Source: Flavobacteriaceae bacterium NBU2973 (lineage in GTDB: Bacteria; Bacteroidota; Bacteroidia; Flavobacteriales; Flavobacteriaceae). From it: a stretch of DNA of 64,000 bases. Below, in pieces: positions 8,900 to 17,115 of this stretch. The notes beneath the pieces were generated by a model. That model saw only the letters and a program-made list of their open reading frames with translations, was not told where the DNA came from and searched no databases. The DNA lies in contig JAOEIQ010000006.1 in assembly GCA_026162565.1 (NCBI GenBank), positions 1 through 64,000 of the forward strand. The letters are read 5' to 3'. Made by a program: the position numbers and the translations under genes. Each line of letters opens with the position of its first letter. Within the stretch, counting starts at the first letter, position 1.

Positions 8900-9300
8900 A
8901 ACTGTAAATCTTTTTTATTAATGTACTTAAAATAAGGTATCTGCAATAAAATAAAAATCGCTAAAAATACCACACTGTATAAATAGGTTTTAGGTATTTC
9001 TAAATTAGGGATTAAAGAATCTAATGAATAACTAAATCGCTCCTTTATACTAATTACATCTAACCATTCTGGTCTTGCTAATTCACTATTAAAATTAAAA
9101 ATAACAGCTAAAGCAATACAAGCAGCTACAAGTGTCCAAACCTTTTTTGATATCAAAGGTTTATAAGTAATAGTCTTTTCTTGCAATTGAGACATAATAT
9201 TAGCTGTAAAGTTAGCAGAAGGAGATTCTAGACTAGTCTCCTGCATAATCTTTTCTGATAACTTCTCAATTCGTTTTTCTGTAGTATTCATCTTTTTCAA
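8896..9300 (-). CDS. Small two-helix membrane protein, putative anti-sigma partner
   Basis: The 134-residue protein has a charged N-terminal part (1-48) and two hydrophobic segments (about 50-66 and 106-124). It follows the ECF sigma gene by 22 bases on the same strand, so the two are very likely one operon. That position and the cytoplasmic-domain-plus-membrane layout fit an anti-sigma factor. However, no zinc-binding HxxxCxxC motif or known anti-sigma domain is visible, so the role is inferred from context. A second possible start is Met4. Confidence 0.7.
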   Translation of the reverse strand: MKKMNTTEKRIEKLSEKIMQETSLESPSANFTANIMSQLQEKTITYKPLISKKVWTLVAACIALAVIFNFNSELARPEWLDVISIKERFSYSLDSLIPNLEIPKTYLYSVVFLAIFILLQIPYFKYINKKDLQF

Positions 9301-9322
9301 ATTTAATAAACTCCAAATAAAC

Positions 9323-9913
9323 TTAATTAGTATGAGTTGTATAATAACTAATAATATCTGGTTGTAATTGCTGCTCCATAATTTTGGCTAACTTTTTTCT
9401 ACTTCTAAATAATTTTACTTTAACATTATTAGCTGTTAAGCCTATTATTTCGGCAATTTCTTCAAGTGACTGTTCTTCAAAATAAAATAAGGTTAATAAA
9501 AATGCATCATCACTTGGTAACAGCTCTAAACATTGTTTTATGGCTTTACTTTTTTCAGCTTTTTCTATAATATCTAAAACTGTTTCAACCGTTTTTAAAT
9601 GCCTTTCAGTAAACTCATCTATCGGAATAGATAAGTGTTCCTTTTTATATTTTTTAATTCTATCGAGACACGTATTGTAGGCGACTTTATAAATCCAAGT
9701 TGAAAATTTTGAATCACCCTTAAACTTACTCAATGACTTATAAACCTTAATAAACGTATCTTGAGATACCTCTTCTGCCTCTTCTCTATTTTTAACCATT
9801 CGCAATGCCAAAGTATATACCAAATCCTTATAGCGATCAACTAAAACCGAGTAGGAATTAGTATCACCATTTATAATTTTTTCTATTATATATTGGTCGT
9901 TGTTGGTGGTCAT
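9323..9913 (-). CDS. ECF RNA polymerase sigma factor (sigma-70 family)
   Basis: The 196-residue protein has sigma region 2 (about 22-88, with YKDLVYTLALRMVKN, AEEVSQDTFIKVYKSL and FSTWIYKVAYNTCLDRIKK) and region 4 (about 125-178, with SLEEIAEIIGLTANNVKVKLFRSRKKL). It lacks regions 1 and 3, as ECF sigmas do. It directs core polymerase to a stress or envelope regulon. The divergent intergenic region holds two mirrored GTAACC boxes at a fixed distance from CGTC/AGTC, which suggests that the factor activates itself and the DUF6249 gene opposite. Confidence 0.95.
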   Translation of the reverse strand: MTTNNDQYIIEKIINGDTNSYSVLVDRYKDLVYTLALRMVKNREEAEEVSQDTFIKVYKSLSKFKGDSKFSTWIYKVAYNTCLDRIKKYKKEHLSIPIDEFTERHLKTVETVLDIIEKAEKSKAIKQCLELLPSDDAFLLTLFYFEEQSLEEIAEIIGLTANNVKVKLFRSRKKLAKIMEQQLQPDIISYYTTHTN

Positions 9914-9924
9914 TTATAGGTAAG

Positions 9925-10009
9925 ACTATATAATGGTAATTTAGGTTACACAAATTGTCAAAAAAATATTTTTAAAAAAAGTGTAACCTCTTTTACAAAC
10001 TTGTCGTCA
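9925..10009. promoter_or_regulatory. Mirrored ECF-type promoters between sigma and DUF6249 genes
   Basis: GTGTAACCT at 9982-9990 (plus) is mirrored exactly by AGGTTACAC at 9944-9952. On the plus strand GTAACC is followed after 16 bases by CGTC (10006-10009). On the minus strand GTAACC is followed after 16 bases by AGTC (9928-9925). The layout matches ECF -35/-10 elements facing both ways. The minus-strand -10 lies only about 11 bases from the sigma ATG, implying a very short leader. Confidence 0.6.
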
Positions 10010-10055
10010 TAAGCTATGTAACAAATTAAAATTAATCAATTAAAAACAAACAATT

Positions 10056-10394
10056 ATGGAAGGAGAAATATTAATACCAATAGCATTTTTTGCAGCACTT
10101 TTCGGGATATTTTATTTATACATATCAAGTAGAAATCGAGAAAGGTTAGCTCTAATAGAAAAAGGTGCAGATGCCACTATTTTTAGTGGAAAACGAGGTT
10201 CTACATGGAAAGTTATTACACTTAACCTAGCCTTTTTACTAATGGGAATTGGAGTTGGTGTACTAATCGCTAATATTTTAGACACCTATTCAGGTCTTGA
10301 TGAGGATGCAATATATCCAGCACTAATTTTCTTAATGGCAGGTGTTGGCTTATATGTTGGTTTTACTCAAGCTAGAAAATTTGAAGACAGCTAG
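10056..10394 (+). CDS. DUF6249 family membrane protein
   Basis: The 112-residue protein has three hydrophobic segments: 5-25, about 50-70 and 85-103. Between the first two is RNRERLALIEKGADATIF, the arrangement typical of DUF6249 proteins. The function is unknown. Its position opposite the ECF sigma gene, with a matching ECF-like promoter, suggests that it belongs to that sigma factor's regulon. A terminator at 10423-10454 ends the transcript. Confidence 0.85.
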   Translation: MEGEILIPIAFFAALFGIFYLYISSRNRERLALIEKGADATIFSGKRGSTWKVITLNLAFLLMGIGVGVLIANILDTYSGLDEDAIYPALIFLMAGVGLYVGFTQARKFEDS

Positions 10395-10422
10395 TAATTA
10401 TAATACCTAATTAACCAATTCA

Positions 10423-10454
10423 AGTCACTCATCTAATAATGAGTGGCTTTTTTA
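10423..10454 (+). terminator. Terminator after the DUF6249 gene
   Basis: AGTCACTCAT (10423-10432) pairs with ATGAGTGGCT (10439-10448), with one G-U pair, and is followed by a run of T. Confidence 0.85.
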
Positions 10455-10464
10455 TTAAAATAAT

Positions 10465-11022
10465 ATGAAATCAATTAATTTTAAAAGCAGTATTGAGCTG
10501 GCTGCTCGCATTTATGTATTCACTTTTCTTAACATTTATGGTCTAGGAAAAATTCTTGGAGGTCAATTTTATCGCCGTGGGAAATTACCTGAAGAAGTAG
10601 CCATACAAACATTAGCTGATGCTAATGCCTTTGATTTAGCCTGGTCATTTATGGGTTACTCTCAAGCATATATAACTTTTATCGGCATCTCTCAAATTAT
10701 AGGAGCGTTTTTACTTTTATTTAATCGAACAAAATTTTTAGGAATTATAATATTAATACCTATTCTATTAAATATTATAGTTTTTGATATTATTTTCTTA
10801 CCAGACCATGGAGCACTATCTAGTGCTATTTTATACTTTTCGCTACTATTGTTAGTAATTTATTTTAATAAGAATAAACTCATTGAAGCATTAAAAAAAC
10901 TAATAAAGGTCTCTGCTAATGAAGCAAAATTAAATTCTTTTAAAACAGCTTTAGTCATTAGTGTTATTTTTGGATTATTTTTTATAATCCAACAAGGCCT
11001 AATTTATGTATTAGATAAATAA
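10465..11022 (+). CDS. DoxX-like membrane protein
   Basis: The 185-residue protein has four to five hydrophobic segments and the general layout of small DoxX/DoxD-type membrane proteins: a first helix with YGLGKILGG, a polar loop, then SQIIGAFLLLFNRTKFLGIIILIP. A last helix (162-181) extends past the core. Members are integral membrane proteins, some tied to thiol or quinone redox chemistry; the substrate is unknown here. It lies 46 bases before the DUF885 peptidase gene and may be cotranscribed with it. Confidence 0.65.
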   Translation: MKSINFKSSIELAARIYVFTFLNIYGLGKILGGQFYRRGKLPEEVAIQTLADANAFDLAWSFMGYSQAYITFIGISQIIGAFLLLFNRTKFLGIIILIPILLNIIVFDIIFLPDHGALSSAILYFSLLLLVIYFNKNKLIEALKKLIKVSANEAKLNSFKTALVISVIFGLFFIIQQGLIYVLDK

Positions 11023-11068
11023 ACAAGAAGAATCAGTATATTTAGGCTTATAAATTAAACTTAAAAAA

Positions 11069-12853
11069 ATGAAAAAATTAATACCCTTCATTTGTTTAGC
11101 ATTTTTGCTATCATCCTGTAAAAATGATACAAAAGAAACTAACAAAGACCAAGCAAATGTTACTGTAGAATTCAATTCTATGCTAGAGAATTATTATGAA
11201 GATGGTTTAAAACTAAATCCACTAAATGCAACCTTTGCTGGTGATAATCGTTTTAATGACCAATTACCAAATACATTATCAGATGAGCATGTAGCTAATG
11301 TAAAAGCCTATTACAATTTATATAATGATACACTAAAAACTTTTAATGATGATGACTTATCAGATAGTGAAAAAATGACCAAAGCTATTTTACAATGGGA
11401 ATGCGATATCAATCTAGAGGCATTTAATTTTAGAGCCGATTTAAGACCGATAGATCAAATGTGGTCGCCACACTTAATGGTTGGTCAGTTAGCAAGTGGA
11501 GCAAGTGCACAGCCTTTTAAAACAGTTGAAGATTATAATAACTGGCTTAAACGATTAGACGGTTATGTGGATTGGTTGCATTCTGCAGAAGCTAAAATGA
11601 AGGAAGGTATTGAATTAGGTCACGTATTACCAAAATCATTAATAGTTAAAGTATTACCGCAATTAGAGTCTGGGACTATTGACGATTTAGATCAACATTT
11701 ATTCTTCTCACCAATAAAAAATTTACCTGAAGACTTCTCTGATGACGATAAAAAAGCCTTAACTGAAGCTTACACTAAAAAGCTAACTGAAAAAGTAATT
11801 CCTGCTTATAAAAGTTTACACAAGTTTATGAGTACTGATTATCTAGCTGCTGGTCGTGAAAGTTCTGGAATTGATGCTATTCCAGATGGTAAAAACTTAT
11901 ATAACTACATGATTAAGTTATTTACTACTACTAACATGAATGCCGACGAAATTCATGAATTAGGTTTAAAAGAAGTAGCAAGAATACGATCTGAAATGGA
12001 AAAAATTAAAGACCAAGTTGGCTTTAAAGGATCGTTAATGGAATTTTTCGATTATGTAAGAAACAATAAAGAATTAATGCCTTACACAGATCCACAACAA
12101 GTTATAGATAATTTTAATGCCATTCACGAGAGAATGAAACCTCAAATTGAAAAGTTATTTGATTTAAAACCAAAAACTGCTTTTGAGGTAAGACGAACAG
12201 AAGCTTTTAGAGAAAACTCAGCAAGTGCAGAATACAATCCCGGAAGTAAGGATGGTACAAGACCAGGGATTTTTTATACGCCAATTCCAGATGTCACAAA
12301 ATATAATGTTCATCAAGACGAAACCTTATTTTTGCATGAAGCTATTCCAGGGCATCACTACCAAATATCGTTAACTCAGGAAAGTGACGAACTACCAGAA
12401 TTTAGAAAAACATTATGGTATAGTGGTTATGGAGAAGGTTGGGCTTTATACTGTGAATCGCTTGGTAAAGAACTAGGTTTATATACAGATCCTTATCAAT
12501 ACTTCGGAACATTAGCTGCAGAAATGCACAGAGCAATTCGATTGGTAGTAGATACAGGAATGCATGCAAAAGGTTGGACTCGCGAGCAAGCTATTCAATA
12601 CTCTTTAGAAAATGAGTCTGAAAGTGAAGAGGGTATTATTTCGGAAATTGAACGTTATATGGCAATGCCTGGACAAGCTTTATCATACAAAATTGGTCAA
12701 TTAAAAATTCGTGAACTTCGGGAAAAAGCTAAAAATGTATTAGGTGATAAATTTGATATTCGTGAGTATCATAACCAAGTTTTAGAAACTGGCTGTGTAC
12801 CATTAGCGCTTTTAGAGAATAAGATTAATAATTGGATAGAGGCAAGTAAATAA
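11069..12853 (+). CDS. DUF885 family metallopeptidase-like lipoprotein
   Basis: The 594-residue protein has a lipoprotein signal with cysteine 17 (FLLSSC). The DUF885 hallmark HEAIPGHHYQ is at 423-432, with the HExxPGHH zinc-type motif, followed by EGWALYCE at 456-463, which supplies a likely third metal ligand. The length is normal for the family. DUF885 proteins are regarded as M2/M3-like zinc peptidases; the substrate is unknown. It is exported and lipid-anchored in the periplasm or outer membrane. A terminator follows at 12876-12905. Confidence 0.9.
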   Translation: MKKLIPFICLAFLLSSCKNDTKETNKDQANVTVEFNSMLENYYEDGLKLNPLNATFAGDNRFNDQLPNTLSDEHVANVKAYYNLYNDTLKTFNDDDLSDSEKMTKAILQWECDINLEAFNFRADLRPIDQMWSPHLMVGQLASGASAQPFKTVEDYNNWLKRLDGYVDWLHSAEAKMKEGIELGHVLPKSLIVKVLPQLESGTIDDLDQHLFFSPIKNLPEDFSDDDKKALTEAYTKKLTEKVIPAYKSLHKFMSTDYLAAGRESSGIDAIPDGKNLYNYMIKLFTTTNMNADEIHELGLKEVARIRSEMEKIKDQVGFKGSLMEFFDYVRNNKELMPYTDPQQVIDNFNAIHERMKPQIEKLFDLKPKTAFEVRRTEAFRENSASAEYNPGSKDGTRPGIFYTPIPDVTKYNVHQDETLFLHEAIPGHHYQISLTQESDELPEFRKTLWYSGYGEGWALYCESLGKELGLYTDPYQYFGTLAAEMHRAIRLVVDTGMHAKGWTREQAIQYSLENESESEEGIISEIERYMAMPGQALSYKIGQLKIRELREKAKNVLGDKFDIREYHNQVLETGCVPLALLENKINNWIEASK

Positions 12854-12875
12854 AGCATACTAATCAAAAAAATAG

Positions 12876-12905
12876 AAAGCTACTCACAGGAGTGGCTTTT
12901 TTTAT
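12876..12905. terminator. Bidirectional terminator
   Basis: AAAGCTACTC (12876-12885) pairs with GAGTGGCTTT (12890-12899), followed by T7 on the plus strand. It lies between convergent genes and overlaps the stop of the VanX-like gene. Confidence 0.8.
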
Positions 12906-13567
12906 TCCACTGGAAAATCAAAATAAGTATTTGGAAAAGGTTCCCATCTTAGCGTGAAATGCCACCACTCTTTTGGGTAATTTCTAAAATTATGCTTTAA
13001 CATTAATCTTTGCAATAACTGTCTATTATCTTGTTGTTCTTTAGTTATTGTGATATCATTTACCCAAGATACCTCACCAAAAAAATCATACGGACTTCCC
13101 ATATCTAACTCCTTACCAGTTTCAAGGTTAACAATAGTTAAATCAACTGTACTACCTCTACTATGCCCAGATCTTGAAGCAATATATTCTAATTTAAACA
13201 AGTTTTGTTTTTTAATATCAGGATAAAAATCCTGTTTCATGAGCGTATCATTAACATTCTTAGCCCATTTCATAAAATGATTTACAGCTTGTTGTGGTCT
13301 GTAAGCATCAAATATTTTTAACGATTTATTTTGTTGTCGTAATTCATCTTGCACTTTTTTTAAAGCTTCAGAAGCTTGTTGAGTCATGATACAGACTTCA
13401 GCATTATATCCATCTACTGGCTTACCAACAAAATTGTAATGAGAGCAATAACGCAAATCCAATTTAATGTCTGGTATAACATCTGTTACATAAACAAAGC
13501 CTTTAGGCAATTGTGCAGTAACAAGTGAAACGGATAATGTGAATAACAAAATTAAAATATGCTTCAT
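12902..13567 (-). CDS. D-alanyl-D-alanine dipeptidase (VanX-like, M15 family)
   Basis: The 221-residue protein has a signal peptide (1-19) and the M15D catalytic set at VanX spacing: R90 (DAYRP), H135 in SGHSRG, D142, E200 and H203 (EWWHF). In VanX these are R71, H116, D123, E181 and H184. It hydrolyses D-Ala-D-Ala, releasing D-alanine. The export signal points to periplasmic recycling of peptidoglycan fragments rather than vancomycin resistance, and no vanH/vanA genes lie nearby. It diverges from the AlkB-like gene, with 39 bases between the starts. Confidence 0.92.
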   Translation of the reverse strand: MKHILILLFTLSVSLVTAQLPKGFVYVTDVIPDIKLDLRYCSHYNFVGKPVDGYNAEVCIMTQQASEALKKVQDELRQQNKSLKIFDAYRPQQAVNHFMKWAKNVNDTLMKQDFYPDIKKQNLFKLEYIASRSGHSRGSTVDLTIVNLETGKELDMGSPYDFFGEVSWVNDITITKEQQDNRQLLQRLMLKHNFRNYPKEWWHFTLRWEPFPNTYFDFPVE

Positions 13568-13606
13568 TGTATTTTAGTATTGGTTAAATTTAATCAATTT
13601 TTTAGG

Positions 13607-14209
13607 ATGAATCTTTTTAAACATACAGAACCTATTTGCTTTAATTTAAAAGATGCAGATATACTGTATTATCCAGATTTTTTCACACCAGAGGAAAGTG
13701 AATTTTATTTTAAAACACTACTAGAAAATACTAATTGGCGAGAAGATGATATTACAGTTTTCGGAAAGACTTATAAACAGCCTAGACTTACAGCATTATT
13801 TGCGGATAATAACAAATCGTATAGCTATTCTAACATAACAATGCATCCTGAAGTATTTTCTAAAGAGTTAAAAACGATTAAGCAAAAAATTGAAACTCAA
13901 ATTGAGAAACAGTTTACAACTTGCCTAGTAAATTTATATCGAAATGGTCAGGATAGTAATGGCTGGCATGCTGATGATGAAAAAGAATTAGGTCTCAATC
14001 CAGTAATTGCATCAATAAGTTTTGGATCTACTAGAAGATTTAAATTAAAACACAAAACAGACTCATCCCAAAAATTAACTATAGACTTAAAATCTGGCAG
14101 TCTATTAGTTATGCAAGGTACAACTCAACACTTTTGGAAACATCAAATACCTAAAACAAAAAAAATAGTAAGTGAGCGAATTAATCTAACTTTTAGATAT
14201 ATAAAATAA
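13607..14209 (+). CDS. alkB: AlkB-like 2-oxoglutarate/Fe(II) dioxygenase
   Basis: With the ATG at 13607 the protein is 200 residues. An upstream in-frame ATG at 13559 would overlap the divergent gene and add a non-conserved stretch, so it is not used. Residues for iron binding are H121, D123 (GWHADDE) and H179 (WKHQIPK). R191 and R197 in RINLTFR bind 2-oxoglutarate. The LYRNGQDSNGWHADDE region is close to ALKBH2/3-type proteins. The enzyme should remove alkyl groups from DNA or RNA bases. A strong terminator follows at once. Confidence 0.93.
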   Translation: MNLFKHTEPICFNLKDADILYYPDFFTPEESEFYFKTLLENTNWREDDITVFGKTYKQPRLTALFADNNKSYSYSNITMHPEVFSKELKTIKQKIETQIEKQFTTCLVNLYRNGQDSNGWHADDEKELGLNPVIASISFGSTRRFKLKHKTDSSQKLTIDLKSGSLLVMQGTTQHFWKHQIPKTKKIVSERINLTFRYIK

Positions 14210-14240
14210 AAAACCAAGGCCCCTCAACCTTGGTTTTTCT
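14210..14240 (+). terminator. Terminator after the AlkB-like gene
   Basis: AAAACCAAGG (14210-14219) pairs with CCTTGGTTTT (14228-14237), with a T-rich tail. Confidence 0.9.
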
Positions 14241-14669
14241 TTTTATTTGCTTATATATTACATGTTAGATTTAGGGTCTCTATATCAACAGCGTAATGCA
14301 AATATTAATTAATTAATCCATTGTACTAAAAAGTACATTTCAAATGTAGAATTATTCTTTTATTAAATCAGCTTAAAAACATATAAAATCGATGAAATGC
14401 ACTTTTTTTTAACATTTATAGATGAAAAAATACAAATAATCGATGAAATGCATAGTTTTTACAGTCTTAATATCATAAAAAAAGCATCTTTTCTAGAACG
14501 AAAAAATGCTTTTTTACTAACCAACCAAAAAATTGTAATACTGTATTAAAGTAATTACATTTAGTATTAAGCAAGCATCGTGCCAAAAAATATTTTACTA
14601 ATATATTTTGAAGATTAATTTCTTTTTATATATTTTTCGGAATTATATATTTCTTTACACTGAATAAAC
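14241..14669. other. Non-coding stretch with repeat pair and orphan hairpin
   Basis: No gene is visible here. ATCGATGAAATGCA occurs twice, at 14388-14401 and 14439-14452. A strong hairpin at 14478-14515 has the stem AAAAAAGCAT with ATGCTTTTTT, extended inward by five more pairs after one mismatch, with A/T runs on both sides. The AlkB gene already has its own terminator, so this hairpin may end an unannotated small RNA. A weak promoter (TTG 14247-14249, 16 bases, TAGATTTA 14266-14273) precedes it. Confidence 0.5.
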
Positions 14670-14700
14670 TTGTATTAGTGTAATTAACTTCTTATATTTG
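14670..14700 (+). promoter_or_regulatory. Flavobacterial promoter of the transposase gene
   Basis: TTG at 14670-14672, 20 bases of spacer and TATATTTG at 14693-14700 match the TTG-N17-23-TAnnTTTG consensus. The ATG follows 20 bases later. GTGTAATTAA and GTGTAACTAA lie near the -7 box. Confidence 0.7.
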
Positions 14701-14720
14701 TGTAACTAATTGAAAAAGTT

Positions 14721-15641
14721 ATGTTTAACAAAGAAGTAAAATCAATAATAGACTTAATTCAAGCCTTCCCTACTGAAGAATCATGTATTGAACATTTAGA
14801 AACACTACGTTGGAACGGTAATGTAGTAAGTCCTTTTGATGCAGAATCAAAAGTATATACTTGTAAAGGCAATAAGTACAAGTGTAAGAATACAGGAAAA
14901 TACTTCAATGTAAAGACCAATACTATATTTGACAACACTAAAATCGACTTATTAAAGTGGTTTATGGGTATTTGGCTTGTAACTTCACATAAAAAAGGCA
15001 TTTCATCAATTCAATTAGGTAAAGATTTAGGAATCACGCAAAAAAGCGCGTGGTTTATGTTGCAACGTATAAGAAACTGCTTTGGTTTAGATAACGACGA
15101 CCAGTTAAGCGGAGAAGTTGAGATTGACGAAACTTACGTTGGCGGCAAGGCTAAAAATCGTCGTAAGATGATTAGAAAAGATAAAAGTTTTGAAACAAAA
15201 GACCGTTTTAGAAAATCTACTGTACTAGGTATGATTGAGCGTGATGGAGAATTAAGAGCTATGCATGTAGGTAACTCTACAGAACATTCCTTATTACCTC
15301 CTATTGTAAATAACATAGAAAAAGGTTCTACACTATATACAGATGAATTAAGAGCTTATAATAAGCTAGAAAGGGTTTACGACCACCAAACAGTAAAACA
15401 TAACAAAGGCGAATACGTGAGAGGTCTAGTAACTACTAATACAATAGAGAGCTTTTGGGCTATATTAAAAAGAGGTATTTATGGTATTTACCATTTTACA
15501 AGTAGAAAGCATTTACATTTTTACGTTGACGAGTTTGTGTTTAGATACAATACTAGAAAAATTACAGAATCTCAAAGATTTAATCTAATTTTGAGTAATA
15601 CAGAAAATAGAATAACATATACAGAATTGATTTATGGCTAA
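14721..15641 (+). CDS. IS1595 family transposase (ISXO2-like)
   Basis: The 306-residue protein has an N-terminal region with a degenerate zinc-ribbon (cysteines near 48 and 55), a helix-turn-helix-like segment (about 94-118) and an ISXO2-type catalytic domain. That domain has EIDETYVGGK (D136), LYTDEL (D208) and N240-TIESF (N240/E243). The C-terminal YHFTSRKHLHFYVDEFVFRYN is typical of the family. All catalytic positions are intact. The stop overlaps the start of the P63C gene by eight bases, which suggests translational coupling. No clear IS1595 terminal repeats with target duplications are visible, so this may be an immobile or unusual element. Confidence 0.92.
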   Translation: MFNKEVKSIIDLIQAFPTEESCIEHLETLRWNGNVVSPFDAESKVYTCKGNKYKCKNTGKYFNVKTNTIFDNTKIDLLKWFMGIWLVTSHKKGISSIQLGKDLGITQKSAWFMLQRIRNCFGLDNDDQLSGEVEIDETYVGGKAKNRRKMIRKDKSFETKDRFRKSTVLGMIERDGELRAMHVGNSTEHSLLPPIVNNIEKGSTLYTDELRAYNKLERVYDHQTVKHNKGEYVRGLVTTNTIESFWAILKRGIYGIYHFTSRKHLHFYVDEFVFRYNTRKITESQRFNLILSNTENRITYTELIYG

Positions 15642-16614
15642 AAAGCAACTAAAAGCACTTTATGATGGCCCTTTAGAAATTGGAGAAAACTATATAATTG
15701 ATAGTGCTGTTTTAGACGATGATAAAAGAACTCGTGTTTTAAGTCAAACAGAAATAGTGAAGGCATTAGGTAGGTCTCAAGGAGGTTCAAAAAGAGGTAC
15801 GGCCAAATTACCTAGGTGGATAAGCGCACAAAACCTAACTCCTTATATATCAAGTGATTTACGTAAGGCCATTCTAAACCCTATAGTATATAAAACAACC
15901 AATGGAAGTACGGCTCATGGTATTGAAGCGACTAAACTTGTAGATATTTGTGAAGTATGGCTTGACCTAGAAAAAAGTGGGAATATTCACGAAAGCCAAA
16001 AAGAAGCTGCTAGAAGAGCTTATATATTAATTAAGAGTTTAGCAAAAACAAGTATTATTGCTTTAGTAGATGAAGCAACAGGTTATCAATTTGCTAAAGA
16101 GAGGGCTAAAGATACCTTACAACAGTTTTTAAAACGTGCTTTACAAGAAGAAGCTGTTAAATGGGTAAAAACTTTTCAAGATGAATTTTTTGAAATGATT
16201 TTTAAGATGAAAGGTTGGACATGGGGAAGCACTACTAAAAAACCTGGAGTTGTAGGCCATTATATAAATGATTTAGTGTATTCTCGCATATCTCCAAGTT
16301 TAGTTGAAGAATTAAGAGCTAAAAACCCAAAAATAGACGGCAATAGAAAAAAGAAACATCATCAATATTTAACTAGAGACTTCGGACATCCTATATTAAA
16401 AGAGCATTTGGCTGCATTAGTTGCTTTAGGAAGAGCAAGCGGTTTTGATTGGGATATATTTAAAAAATTAGTAGACAAAGCTTACCCAGTTTACGGTAAA
16501 ACAATACAATTAAACTTTCCAGAAACTTTAGAAGAGTTAAGTACTAGACATGACTTAAGTGAGTTTAATGAAAATTTAAAAAAGGGATTAGGATTTAATC
16601 CGAAAAGTAATTAA
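15634..16614 (+). CDS. P63C domain-containing protein
   Basis: The 326-residue protein matches the P63C pattern: SQTEIVKALGRSQGGSKRGT near the N-terminus, IEATKLVDICEVWLDLEKSG, and the C-terminal FEMIFKMKGWTW...GVVGHYINDLVYSRISP region with a closing Y-P-xxx. P63C proteins occur in phages, plasmids and genomic islands, and their function is not known; the N-terminus resembles antirepressor/phage regulatory folds. The ATG lies inside the transposase stop region (ATGGCTAA overlap). Its stop shares the bases TTAA with the stop of the convergent HicA-like gene. This packing suggests that the genes travel together. Confidence 0.75.
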   Translation: MAKKQLKALYDGPLEIGENYIIDSAVLDDDKRTRVLSQTEIVKALGRSQGGSKRGTAKLPRWISAQNLTPYISSDLRKAILNPIVYKTTNGSTAHGIEATKLVDICEVWLDLEKSGNIHESQKEAARRAYILIKSLAKTSIIALVDEATGYQFAKERAKDTLQQFLKRALQEEAVKWVKTFQDEFFEMIFKMKGWTWGSTTKKPGVVGHYINDLVYSRISPSLVEELRAKNPKIDGNRKKKHHQYLTRDFGHPILKEHLAALVALGRASGFDWDIFKKLVDKAYPVYGKTIQLNFPETLEELSTRHDLSEFNENLKKGLGFNPKSN

Positions 16615-16850
16615 TCTAAACCTTTTCTGAAGGTTTCGTAAACGTGAATAAAATCTTCTAAACTATGCGGAACAGCTATCTTTAATTCGTAAAAATAATT
16701 CGCAAGAGTTGGTGTTGTGTAAAAAGTAAGTTCTTCTATATAACAACAATGAGCATTAATAACATTTTTAACTAAAAAAACACCTTCAAATATTTCTTCG
16801 AAGGTGCATCCTTGATCCTCTATATATTTTCTTAATTCAGCAAAACTCAT
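16611..16850 (-). CDS. Divergent HicA-like toxin candidate
   Basis: The 79-residue protein follows the HicA plan: FAELRKYIEDQGCTFEEIFEG matches the family's N-terminal helix and first strands, a His (H34, in NAHC) stands where HicA has its catalytic GSH histidine, and AVPHS matches the later VPHP segment. The G-S of the GSH motif is replaced by N-A. HicA proteins are RNases that cut mRNA. The start overlaps the stop of the upstream HicB-like gene (TAATG), typical of a toxin-antitoxin pair. Activity is uncertain because of the divergence. Confidence 0.55.
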   Translation of the reverse strand: MSFAELRKYIEDQGCTFEEIFEGVFLVKNVINAHCCYIEELTFYTTPTLANYFYELKIAVPHSLEDFIHVYETFRKGLD

Positions 16851-17050
16851 TAAAACGAATAGACTTCTTCTGAATTAGTTATAGTACTATTTTCAGCATT
16901 GTATTTAAACCAATGCTTTAGATATTTATCAAGATTAGCTAATAAACTATCTATATTATCCGATTGAGAACATACTCCTGGATATTTTTTTACAAAGCCA
17001 GTAAAAAGCCCAGTGCCTTTATCTCTTATAATAACAGCATCTATTTTCAT
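16850..17050 (-). CDS. HicB-like antitoxin candidate
   Basis: The 66-residue protein has the HicB partial RNase-H-like fold pattern: an AVIIRDKGTGLFTGFVKKYPGV strand pair, then SQSDNIDSLLANLDKYLKHWF, a helix with the usual spaced hydrophobics. It lacks the C-terminal ribbon-helix-helix or HTH domain found in longer HicB proteins, so it may neutralise the toxin without binding DNA itself. It is the first gene of a two-gene minus-strand operon, with a promoter-like box and a palindrome upstream. Confidence 0.6.
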   Translation of the reverse strand: MKIDAVIIRDKGTGLFTGFVKKYPGVCSQSDNIDSLLANLDKYLKHWFKYNAENSTITNSEEVYSF

Positions 17051-17115
17051 AATAACTGGTTTTAGATTAATAATTTAATACTCTTTTTTGAGCTAATTTT
17101 TATTTATTATACTAA

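Noticed and set aside
11030-11040. TATATTTA before the DUF885 gene as a promoter
   Set aside because: The last base differs from TAnnTTTG and no TTG lies at the right distance.
12902-13567. Vancomycin resistance gene
   Set aside because: The VanX-like protein has an export signal and no vanH, vanA or vanRS genes are nearby; peptidoglycan recycling is more likely.
13559-13606. N-terminal extension of the AlkB-like protein
   Set aside because: It would overlap the start of the divergent dipeptidase gene and adds residues that do not fit the family; the ATG at 13607 is better.
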